Assembly: GCA_934086395.1 (NCBI GenBank)
Contig: CAKOIE010000026.1
Span: 1-19,387, forward strand
From: an uncultured Bacilli bacterium
Lineage (GTDB): Bacteria; Bacillota_I; Bacilli_A; RF39; UBA660
Direction of reading: 5' to 3'
DNA length: 19,387 nt
The position numbers and the translations under genes are program-made. Shown piece by piece: positions 1-6,779 of this stretch. Under the pieces are notes generated by a model. That model was given only the letters and a program-made list of their open reading frames with translations. It had not been told where the DNA came from and did not search any database. Positions within the stretch are counted from its first letter, which is position 1; each line of letters opens with the position of its first letter.

Positions 1-16
1 TAAGTTTAGTTTTCAT
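1..16 (-). CDS. 5' end of a truncated gene leaving the left edge, product unknown
   Basis: Only the first five codons (M-K-T-K-L) are in the window. The ATG at 16-14 is preceded by a good Shine-Dalgarno AGGAG at 30-26, nine bases away, and by a complete poly-G-spacer promoter at 42-69. Its first residues and leader differ from the paralogs A-E (MNNxKNERVK start), and it lacks the ATTTCAC inverted repeat. It is therefore either a different gene under the same promoter type or a divergent family member. Function cannot be assigned. Confidence 0.55.
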
Positions 17-41
17 ATTTTTAAGCTCCTATTCTTATCAA

Positions 42-69
42 ATTATAATACTAAACACCCCCCCGTCAA
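42..69 (-). promoter_or_regulatory. Poly-G-spacer promoter of the left-edge gene
   Basis: On the minus strand: -35 TTGACG (69-64), 16-bp spacer starting with six G, -10 TATAAT (47-42). The whole G run is seven long (58-64). The element matches those upstream of B, C, D and E, including a conserved CGC just before the -35. Its position fits the ATG at 16. Confidence 0.75.
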
Positions 70-163
70 GCGAAAAAATGTTTGTTTTTAATTTATAAAT
101 TTTTAAATTAATATACATTCTTTTATCAAATTAATTTATACAAAAGAAATAATAATCAACATT

Positions 164-1741
164 CTATTTTAATATCAATTTATATGGATTATTATTTGTT
201 CCATCACCACTAGTTATTTTTACATTAGATTTAAGATATACAGAAGGAAATACATTATCAGCATGGCAAGTACTACAATCAGCAACCGCACCATTTCCAA
301 GAACATTAAAAACATCATCTGTAAAGCTTGCAGTAGGCGATAAAGTCCAATATCTTATTCCTTTGTATAACCAATTATTTTGTTTACACAAGCCATTACT
401 ATAATCCCAAGCATTAGTTGTACTATCAAATATAAAACCTGCTCTCAAATTCTCATGACATTCTGCAAGTGTTGTAGCATATCCATAATCACTTGCGTAA
501 ATTAGTCCAACCTTACCTATCCAAGATGTTTTTTTACTATTTTCAAAAGTAACATTTCCTCTTTCTCTAATATATTGTCCATACAAAGGTAAACCAAATG
601 GTTCATCTACTGGATTATTATATTCGTTTCCTCCAAGATTCCAAACACTTTCACTTATCATATCTTGATAATTTTGTTTAACAGTCTTTTTATAATCAAA
701 CTCTCCAGATTGTCTATAAACAGGTTCTGTTGGAGTCCAACTAGAATTATACCAATTAGTCTTGTTTGCAGTTAATGATGTATCTAAATAATCTCCATTT
801 AATTCTTTCATCAAATCCGCTTCTGTCCAATCATTAAATCCATAATTATTATTTCCAGTTGTATCCCATGAATAAACTCCAAGTACATCATCTCTAACTA
901 ATTTAATTTTTCTTTCTAATTTACCAGTTGAATCTTTTACATTAAATACTCCAATTATTCTCCATAGTTCTCCTGTGTTAGCAAATTCAACATAGTTATT
1001 TGGATTAGCTCCGGTATATCTTAAGTTTACATCACTTGTATTATCTATAAATAATCCGCTTGTCGATACTTCATTTGTTTTTTCTTCTTTATCATATAAC
1101 GCCATTAAAGTATCTGTTGCGGATTCTTCATAATTAATTACTATCTTTCCCGTTAAACTTTTTCCTTTTTCACTATCTTGGTTTAAGCCATTATCAGGAA
1201 ATTGTAGTTTTAAATTAAATGTAATTGTTTGATTTGTTGTATTTGTTTTAAATTCTCCTGTTGCAAGTTCTAGATATCTATTTCCCTTTTTTAAAGTTCC
1301 ATGAGTATATCCTGTTTCTGAGGCATTACCTGGTATTGTTTGATTTAATGTTCCTACTAACGTGCTTGTTACATTTGTATTTGTACCCGTTCTTTTTATA
1401 TAATAATGGATCATTCCATCACTAAAACCTGATACATAATCTAGGCCTACTTTGTATGGCAAAAATAATCCACTTGTCGTATTTGTTCCTGTTAATGTAA
1501 ATGTTTTATTTACTATAATATTATTACTAGGTTCAATATCTTTACTTGTTAGTAAATTACTTGTTCCGTCAGTATAACTTATGGTCATCTTACCTCCTGT
1601 TACTTCTACTATTGATGTACTTCCATTATTGTTTGTTGATGTGAAAAAAGCATATGTTATACCACAAAATAATATTAATATCATTAAAAATATTGCTAAT
1701 ATTAAATATATATTTATTTTTCCATTATTTACAATTTTCAA
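164..1741 (-). CDS. Paralog A: exported surface protein with CLec/FGE-like C-terminal domain
   Basis: Surface protein of about 525 residues, closely related to C, D and E. An N-terminal hydrophobic segment ends in GITYAFFTSTN, the style of SipW-dependent TasA/CalY-type exported proteins. A beta-rich extracellular domain shared by all five paralogs runs to about residue 205. Next come the NNYVEF/WRIIGVF region and the WTLSP...PSVYLKS segment typical of lectin/FGE-like folds. The longest frame opens with GTG at 1753, but TTG at 1741 is the better start: it aligns residue for residue with MNNVKNERVKVY of the other paralogs and sits about 9 bases after AGGTG. Its C-terminal segment uses ordinary AT-rich codons, unlike C and D, so it shows no recent DGR replacement. 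Its promoter lacks the poly-G run. Export is inferred; ligand unknown. Confidence 0.8.
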   Translation of the reverse strand: MKIVNNGKINIYLILAIFLMILILFCGITYAFFTSTNNNGSTSIVEVTGGKMTISYTDGTSNLLTSKDIEPSNNIIVNKTFTLTGTNTTSGLFLPYKVGLDYVSGFSDGMIHYYIKRTGTNTNVTSTLVGTLNQTIPGNASETGYTHGTLKKGNRYLELATGEFKTNTTNQTITFNLKLQFPDNGLNQDSEKGKSLTGKIVINYEESATDTLMALYDKEEKTNEVSTSGLFIDNTSDVNLRYTGANPNNYVEFANTGELWRIIGVFNVKDSTGKLERKIKLVRDDVLGVYSWDTTGNNNYGFNDWTEADLMKELNGDYLDTSLTANKTNWYNSSWTPTEPVYRQSGEFDYKKTVKQNYQDMISESVWNLGGNEYNNPVDEPFGLPLYGQYIRERGNVTFENSKKTSWIGKVGLIYASDYGYATTLAECHENLRAGFIFDSTTNAWDYSNGLCKQNNWLYKGIRYWTLSPTASFTDDVFNVLGNGAVADCSTCHADNVFPSVYLKSNVKITSGDGTNNNPYKLILK

Positions 1742-1766
1742 TTTTAGCCACACCTATCCTAGAAAA

Positions 1767-1795
1767 ATTATATTGCTAAAAATCATACCAGTCAA
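1767..1795 (-). promoter_or_regulatory. Promoter of paralog A with standard spacer
   Basis: TTGACT (1795-1790), 17-bp spacer, TATAAT (1772-1767). The spacing is optimal and there is no G run and no ATTTCAC/GTGAAAT inverted repeat. It is the natural constitutive contrast to the five poly-G promoters. Confidence 0.75.
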
Positions 1796-1876
1796 GATAA
1801 TATTTAAAAGAAAATATACATCTATATTCTAAATAAAATTAAAACCAAAATATAATATTAATATTTAAAATAAATA

Positions 1877-3205
1877 TTATTTAATACGAAAAGCAGGAGA
1901 AAAGCCATAAGTGTAAATAATGTCATTAGAAAACCAATCACCATTGTTATTAACTAGTTGCATTCCTACCCTACTATCAGAACGAGCAGAACGAAGCCAC
2001 CAAATATCTGACTTTGATTGATATTTTTTTACTATTATTTCATAATTATTTGTGGTTACCATTTTATTTTTATAATAATCTAATTGCCTTGTATAATTAT
2101 ATGACGTATCAAAATTAGATATCAGATTACTAACACCATCTTCATAAATTTCATGGCATCCCAATAAAAAAATTTTATCTTTTGATTCCCAATTACCATC
2201 TATTCTATCATTATTCTTATCATCGCTACCGTGACTAGATACAACTTTCGTTTCAGCAATAATTTGTTTTAATTCATTAGGTAATTTATTAAAGAATTCT
2301 CCATTTGCATATGTTCTCATTTCACTAGCAGGCCAACCTCCCTTATTTGTACGTTCTGAATTCATTTGTCTTGTTTCTATAATGTCAACAAACTCTACTA
2401 CAAACCCACAAGCAGTCTCTGAAAAGCCTTCTTTACTGCATTCATCAGGTGTTGTATTGTTTGCAACTCTAACTTTATGTACTTGGTTATCAATCATTAC
2501 CTCTTTTTCAGAACCAACTGCATATGTTGTTAAATAACCATCTTTAACAATATTAGCTATTCTTTCCCATGAATCAGTACTAAATGATCCTTCATAATTA
2601 ACAACTATCTTTCCAGTTAAACTTTTTCCTTTTTCACTATCTTGATTTAAGCCATTATCAGGAAATTGCATTTTTAAATTAAATGTAATTGTTTGATTTG
2701 TTGTGTTTGTTTTAAACTCTCCTGTTGCGAGTTCTAGGTATCTATTTCCCTTTTTTAATGTACCATGAGTATATCCTGTTTCTGCGGTATTTCCTGGTAT
2801 TGTTTGATTTGCTGTACCAACTAGGTTACTTGTTACATTATCATTTGCACTCGTTCTTTTTATATAATAATGAATCATTCCATCACTAAACTCTGATACA
2901 TAATCTAGTCCTACTTCATATGGCATTGCTAAACCACTTGTCGTATTTGTTCCTGTTAAAGTAAATGTTTTATTAACTATAATGTCATTACTTGGCATAA
3001 TATCTTTACTAGTTAACAAATCACTTGTTCCATCAGTATAACTAATGGTCATCTTTCCGCCTGTTACTTCTACTATTGATGTACTTCCATTATTATTTGT
3101 TGATGTAAAAAAAGCATACGTTATTCCTGAGAACAACATTAATAATATTAATAATGTCCCAATCATTACATATACTTTTACTCTTTCATTCTTAACATTA
3201 TTCAT
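1877..3205 (-). CDS. Paralog B: same N-terminal module fused to a DUF6273-like domain
   Basis: 442 residues. Residues 1-205 are almost the same as in C, D and E: membrane/export segment at about 11-31 (GITYAFF) and the shared beta-rich domain ending GKIVVNYEG. After that the sequence is unrelated to the other paralogs. It has ASEMRTYANGEFFNKLP, a WWLRSA motif and a terminal GFSPAFRIK, the pattern of DUF6273 domains found on cell-surface proteins of gut Firmicutes. It starts ATG at 3205 with SD AGGTG. Its promoter has the shortest G run (5) and a 14-bp spacer, which predicts weak or absent expression in the state sequenced. Likely a surface-displayed recognition or adhesion protein; the domain's biochemical role is unknown. 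Confidence 0.8.
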   Translation of the reverse strand: MNNVKNERVKVYVMIGTLLILLMLFSGITYAFFTSTNNNGSTSIVEVTGGKMTISYTDGTSDLLTSKDIMPSNDIIVNKTFTLTGTNTTSGLAMPYEVGLDYVSEFSDGMIHYYIKRTSANDNVTSNLVGTANQTIPGNTAETGYTHGTLKKGNRYLELATGEFKTNTTNQTITFNLKMQFPDNGLNQDSEKGKSLTGKIVVNYEGSFSTDSWERIANIVKDGYLTTYAVGSEKEVMIDNQVHKVRVANNTTPDECSKEGFSETACGFVVEFVDIIETRQMNSERTNKGGWPASEMRTYANGEFFNKLPNELKQIIAETKVVSSHGSDDKNNDRIDGNWESKDKIFLLGCHEIYEDGVSNLISNFDTSYNYTRQLDYYKNKMVTTNNYEIIVKKYQSKSDIWWLRSARSDSRVGMQLVNNNGDWFSNDIIYTYGFSPAFRIK

Positions 3206-3209
3206 TTTT

Positions 3210-3233
3210 ATTTCACCTAACCTATAGTGAAAT
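3210..3233 (-). promoter_or_regulatory. Inverted repeat over start site and RBS of paralog B
   Basis: Perfect 7-bp arms ATTTCAC (3210-3216) and GTGAAAT (3227-3233) separated by 10 bases. One arm overlaps the -10 box, the other the ribosome-binding site (AGGTG). The same 24-mer is present upstream of C, D and E. Candidate operator, or a leader hairpin if transcription starts far enough upstream. Confidence 0.6.
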
Positions 3234-3257
3234 TATATTACTAAACACCCCCGTCAA
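3232..3257 (-). promoter_or_regulatory. Poly-G-spacer promoter of paralog B (short tract)
   Basis: TTGACG (3257-3252), 14-bp spacer, TATAAT (3237-3232). The G run is five (3248-3252), against seven in the other copies, which puts the two hexamers three bases closer than the usual 17. Predicted weak. Confidence 0.75.
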
Positions 3258-3374
3258 GCGAAAATTTGTTCTTATTTGTTAATTTATTATATATAAACTT
3301 TTACTTGACTAATGCATTAATTTATATAAAAATAGCTCATAACCTTGTTAGAAAAAAATATTCTTTCAATATAT

Positions 3375-4955
3375 TTATAAACTCAATTTATAAGGGCTAC
3401 CTTTTTCACCAGTTCCACTAGTTATCAAGATATCGGATTTCAAGAAAACGGCCGGCAAGACCACGTAGGAATTACACGCACTGCCGTCGAGGATAGCACC
3501 GACCCCACTCACAATGAACAAATGAGCCGAGGCACCAGAGGAAGGTGACAATGTCCAATACCAACTAGACTTTTGTAACCAATTATCTAATTTACATTTT
3601 GTATTAGTATAATCATTTTGTTCTTTTGTTGAATCATATACTACTCCAGTTCTTAAATTTTCTCTACATTCACTATTTGTTGAGGCATATCCATAATCAC
3701 TTGGATATATTAGTGCAACCTTACCTGTCCACTCAGTAGGGCGACTATTTTGATATGTTATTATTCCTCTTTCTCTATTATATTGACTTAACAGGTTCAA
3801 TGTATATTGGGTTAAACCAGTATAACAATTTCCTCCAATATTCCACACACTTTCGCTTATCATATTTTGATATTCAATTTTTATAACTTTTATATAATCA
3901 AACACACCAGTTTGACGAAGTACTGGTTTGTTAGTACTTGAATCCCAGTATGAATTATACCAATTATTCTTGTTTGCAGTTAATGTTGTATTTAAATAAT
4001 CACTATTTAATTCCTTCATCAAATCTGCTTCTGTCCAATCATTTATTCCGCGATAATCATTATTTATAGGATTCAACTTAGCATCCCATGAATATGCTCC
4101 TAATGATTCATCTCTAACTAATTTTATCTTTCTTTCAATTTTACCTGTTGAGTCTTTTACATTAAATATTCCAATTATTCTCCATGTCTCATTATTAAAA
4201 TTAACATAATTATTTGGATTAGCACCAGTATATCTTAAATTTACATCACTTGTATTGTCTATAAATAAACCACTTGTTGATATATCATTTGTTTTTGTTT
4301 CTTTATCATATAGCGCCATTAATGTATCTGTTGCTGATTTTTCATAATTAATTACTATCTTTCCTGTTAAACTTTTTCCTTTTTCACTATCTTGGTTTAA
4401 TCCATTATCAGGAAATTGTAATTTTAAATTAAATGTAATTGTTTGATTTGTTGTATTTGTTTTAAACTCTCCTGTTGCTAATTCTAGGTATCTATTTCCC
4501 TTTTTTAAAGTTCCATGAGTATATCCTGTTTCTGATGTGTTACCTAGTATTGTTTGATTTGCTGTTCCAACTAAATTGCTTGTTATATTACTATTTGCAC
4601 TCGTTCTTTTTATATAATAATGAATCATTCCATCACTAAACTCAGATACATAATCTAGGCCTATTTTATATGGCATTGCTAAACCTTTTGTTGTATTTGT
4701 TCCTGTTAAAGTAAATGTTTTATTTATTATAATATTATTACTAGGCACAATATTTTTACTTGTTAATATATCACTTGTTCCATCAGAATAACTAATGGTC
4801 ATCTTTCCTCCTGTTACCTCTACTATTGATGTACTTCCATTATTATTTGTTGATGTGAAAAAAGCATATGTTATTCCTGAAAACATCATTAATAATATTA
4901 ATAATGTTCCAATCATTACATATACCTTTACTCTTTCATTCTTAACCTTATTCAT
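3375..4955 (-). CDS. Paralog C: surface protein with putative DGR-diversified lectin-like tip
   Basis: 526 residues. A hydrophobic export segment (about 11-31) is followed by the shared extracellular domain to about residue 205, the NNYVNFNNETWRIIGIF region, and a C-terminal domain resembling C-type-lectin/FGE folds, known as DGR display scaffolds. Residues about 470-500 lie in a GC-rich island. By hand count, bases 3441-3560 are about 53% GC, against about 23% in the next 60 bases upstream in the gene. Compared with D, this part differs at about 30 positions, mostly nonsynonymous, while the following PAVFLKSDI block is nearly identical in DNA. This suggests replacement by mutagenic retrohoming. 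ATG at 4955 follows SD AGGTG. Promoter has a seven-G spacer. Ligand unknown. Confidence 0.82.
   Translation of the reverse strand: MNKVKNERVKVYVMIGTLLILLMMFSGITYAFFTSTNNNGSTSIVEVTGGKMTISYSDGTSDILTSKNIVPSNNIIINKTFTLTGTNTTKGLAMPYKIGLDYVSEFSDGMIHYYIKRTSANSNITSNLVGTANQTILGNTSETGYTHGTLKKGNRYLELATGEFKTNTTNQTITFNLKLQFPDNGLNQDSEKGKSLTGKIVINYEKSATDTLMALYDKETKTNDISTSGLFIDNTSDVNLRYTGANPNNYVNFNNETWRIIGIFNVKDSTGKIERKIKLVRDESLGAYSWDAKLNPINNDYRGINDWTEADLMKELNSDYLNTTLTANKNNWYNSYWDSSTNKPVLRQTGVFDYIKVIKIEYQNMISESVWNIGGNCYTGLTQYTLNLLSQYNRERGIITYQNSRPTEWTGKVALIYPSDYGYASTNSECRENLRTGVVYDSTKEQNDYTNTKCKLDNWLQKSSWYWTLSPSSGASAHLFIVSGVGAILDGSACNSYVVLPAVFLKSDILITSGTGEKGSPYKLSL
3410..3455 (-). other. IMH-like conserved block 3' of the variable region in C
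   Basis: In coding direction this 46-base stretch starts CCGGCCGTTTTCTTGAAATC and differs from D (5119-5164) at only two bases. The homologous codons in A and E are AT-rich and much more different. A fixed GC-rich block right after the variable codons is where a DGR's initiation-of-mutagenic-homing site sits. Confidence 0.6.
3456..3548 (-). repeat. Putative DGR variable repeat of paralog C
   Basis: Encodes residues about 470-500 (SPSSGASAHLF...VVL). Aligned with D over 31 codons with one codon gap, there are about 30 base differences: 13 at first, 10 at second and 7 at third codon positions. Invariant codons (GGT, TTC, GTG, GGG, GCT) are interleaved. About 18 differences have A in one copy, and the rest are compatible with a template A changed in both. 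Confidence 0.7.
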
Positions 4956-4958
4956 TTT

Positions 4959-4982
4959 ATTTCACCTAACCTATAGTGAAAT
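4959..4982 (-). promoter_or_regulatory. Inverted repeat over start site and RBS of paralog C
   Basis: Same 24-base ATTTCAC-N10-GTGAAAT element as upstream of B, D and E, between the -10 box and the AGGTG ribosome-binding site. Confidence 0.6.
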
Positions 4983-5008
4983 TATATTACTAAAAGCCCC
5001 CCCGTCAA
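4981..5008 (-). promoter_or_regulatory. Poly-G-spacer promoter of paralog C
   Basis: TTGACG (5008-5003), 16-bp spacer, TATAAT (4986-4981). G run of seven (4997-5003). Confidence 0.75.
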
Positions 5009-5086
5009 GCGAAAATTTGTTCTATTTTCTTATAATTTTTAAATTAACATACGTAACTTTTAGTAAATTATTTTATATAGAAGACC

Positions 5087-6652
5087 TTATCCAAGACGGT
5101 AAGGACTATTTTTTTCGCCAGTTCCACTAGCTATCAAGATATCAGATTTCAAGAAAACGGCCGGGAACACCCCGCGGGAATCATACGCGCCGTAGCTGTT
5201 GTTGACAGCACCGCCCCCATACACATCGAACACGTTATATGAGGAACCAGAACAAGGCGACAATGTCCAGTACCAGCTAGACTCCGCTAACCAGTTATTT
5301 GTCTTACATTTTCCGTTTGAATAATCCCATGAATCATTTTCATATGTAACACCTGCTCTTAGGTTTTCTCTACATTCACTATTTGTTGATGCATATCCAT
5401 AATCGCTGGCATAAATTAGTCCAACCTTACCTGTCCATGTGGTAGGGCGATTATTTTGATAGGTGATTGTTCCTCTTTCTTTATAATATTGATCTAATAG
5501 AGGCAATCCATATGGTGCAGAGCTTGGGTTGTTATAACTATTTCCACCTACGTTCCATACACTTTCACTTATCATATTTTGATAATTACTTTTTATAACG
5601 TTAGTATAATCAAATTTTCCAGTTTGGCGAAGTACTGGTTTGTTAGTACTTGAATCCCAATATGAATTATACCAAAAAGTGTTTTGAGATAAATTATAGT
5701 TTAAATAATCTCCATTTAATTCATTTTTTAAATCTGCTTCTGTCCAATTATTAAATCCGTAATTGTCATTTCCTGTTGCATCCCATGAATATTTTCCTAA
5801 TGATTCATTTCTAACTAATTTTATCTTTCTTTCAATTTTACCTGTTGAATCTTTTACATTAAATACTCCTATTATTCTCCATGTCTCATTATTAAAATTA
5901 ACATAATTATTTGGACTTGCTCCTGTATATCTTAAGTTTACATCACTTGTGTTATCTATAAATAATCCACTCGTTGATACTTCATTTGTTTTTGTTTCTT
6001 TATCATATAACGCCATTAATGTATCTGTAGCTGAATCTTTATAATTAATTACTATCTTTCCAGTTAAACTTTTTCCTTTTTCACTATCTTGATTTTCATT
6101 ATTATCTGGAAATTGTAATTTTAAATTAAATGTAATTGTTTGATTTGTTGTACTTGTTTTAAAATCTCCTGTTGCTAGTTCTAGATATCTATTGCCTTTT
6201 TTTAGTGTTCCAGTAGTATATCCTGTTTCTGCGGTATTTCCAGGTACTGTTTGATTTGCTGTTCCAACTAGGTTACTTGTTACATTACTATTTTCACTCA
6301 TTCTTTTTATATAATAATGGATCATTCCATCACTAAACTCTGATACATAATCTAGGCCTACTTTATATGGCATAGTTAAACCACTTGTTGTATTTGTTCC
6401 TGTTAATGTAAATGTTTTATTTACTATAATATTATTACTAGGTTCAATATCTTTACTTGTTAACAAATCACTTGTTCCATCAGTATAACTAATGGTCATC
6501 TTACCACCTGTTACTTCTACTATTGATGTACTTCCATTATTGTTTGTTGATGTAAAATAGGCATATGTTATTCCTGAGAACATCATTAATAATATTAATA
6601 ATGTTCCAATCATTACATATACTTTTACTCTTTCATTCTTAGCATTATTCAT
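5087..6652 (-). CDS. Paralog D: surface protein with putative DGR-diversified lectin-like tip
   Basis: 521 residues with the same layout as C: export segment about 11-31 (GITYAYFTSTN), shared extracellular domain to about 205, WRIIGVF region, then a C-terminal lectin/FGE-like domain with the WTLSP...PAVFLKS segment. Residues about 465-496 are variable and GC-rich (about 55% over 5151-5260 by hand count), and include YNVFDVYGGGAV. Relative to C there is one extra codon. The tail ends SPYRLG rather than SPYKLSL, and the last codons are also less AT-rich than in C and E. ATG at 6652 follows AGGTG. The gene is transcribed divergently from the PilB-like gene, with 127 bases between the two starts. 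It probably displays a variable binding surface outside the cell; the target is unknown. Confidence 0.82.
   Translation of the reverse strand: MNNAKNERVKVYVMIGTLLILLMMFSGITYAYFTSTNNNGSTSIVEVTGGKMTISYTDGTSDLLTSKDIEPSNNIIVNKTFTLTGTNTTSGLTMPYKVGLDYVSEFSDGMIHYYIKRMSENSNVTSNLVGTANQTVPGNTAETGYTTGTLKKGNRYLELATGDFKTSTTNQTITFNLKLQFPDNNENQDSEKGKSLTGKIVINYKDSATDTLMALYDKETKTNEVSTSGLFIDNTSDVNLRYTGASPNNYVNFNNETWRIIGVFNVKDSTGKIERKIKLVRNESLGKYSWDATGNDNYGFNNWTEADLKNELNGDYLNYNLSQNTFWYNSYWDSSTNKPVLRQTGKFDYTNVIKSNYQNMISESVWNVGGNSYNNPSSAPYGLPLLDQYYKERGTITYQNNRPTTWTGKVGLIYASDYGYASTNSECRENLRAGVTYENDSWDYSNGKCKTNNWLAESSWYWTLSPCSGSSYNVFDVYGGGAVNNSYGAYDSRGVFPAVFLKSDILIASGTGEKNSPYRLG
5119..5164 (-). other. IMH-like conserved block 3' of the variable region in D
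   Basis: 46 bases matching C (3410-3455) with two differences. GC-rich at its 5' end in coding direction (CCGGCCG). Absent as DNA sequence from A, B and E. Confidence 0.6.
5165..5260 (-). repeat. Putative DGR variable repeat of paralog D
   Basis: Encodes residues about 465-496. Several codons are AAC, AGC, TAC or GAT where C has CTC, GAC, AGT or AAT, the pattern left when AAC/AAT-type template codons are mutated at adenine. Upstream of it (5261 onward in gene direction) differences from C become largely synonymous, which marks the boundary. Confidence 0.7.
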
Positions 6653-6656
6653 TTTT

Positions 6657-6680
6657 ATTTCACCTAACCTATAGTGAAAT
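6657..6680 (-). promoter_or_regulatory. Inverted repeat over start site and RBS of paralog D
   Basis: Identical ATTTCAC-N10-GTGAAAT element, overlapping the -10 box on one side and ending next to AGGTG (6665-6661) on the other. Confidence 0.6.
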
Positions 6681-6706
6681 TATATTACTAAAAGCCCCCC
6701 CGTCAA
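6679..6706 (-). promoter_or_regulatory. Poly-G-spacer promoter of paralog D
   Basis: TTGACG (6706-6701), 16-bp spacer, TATAAT (6684-6679). G run of seven (6695-6701). Transcription should start near 6672, inside the inverted repeat, giving a leader of about 20 bases. Confidence 0.75.
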
Positions 6707-6722
6707 GCGAAAATTTGTTCTA

Positions 6723-6751
6723 TTGATATAATAAATTAAAATTGTTAAAAT
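6723..6751 (+). promoter_or_regulatory. Likely promoter of the PilB-like ATPase gene
   Basis: TTGATA (6723-6728), 17-bp spacer, TAAAAT (6746-6751). This gives a leader of about 20 bases before ATG 6780. The Shine-Dalgarno is weak (AGAAAGAG). Confidence 0.45.
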
Positions 6752-6779
6752 TAAATATAGAATAGAAAGAGATTGGATT

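Noticed and set aside
1581..1832. Plus-strand open frames opposite the starts of the paralogs (also 3045-3227, 4795-5130)
   Set aside because: Each is the same antisense shadow of the repeated N-terminal coding module, lacks a ribosome-binding site, and encodes no recognisable protein.
3441..3560. Horizontal transfer as the cause of the GC-rich islands
   Set aside because: The islands are only about 140 bases, lie in-frame at the same place in two paralogs, and show codon-position-biased differences; templated replacement explains this better.
3300..5130. Complete DGR cassette (reverse transcriptase, template, accessory protein) within the window
   Set aside because: No protein here has reverse-transcriptase motifs and no third copy of the GC-rich block occurs; any such cassette is outside.
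1..6706. CRISPR-like regular repeats
   Set aside because: The evenly spaced poly-G/TATAAT blocks recur once per gene at about 1.5 kb, not as short repeat-spacer units; they are promoters.
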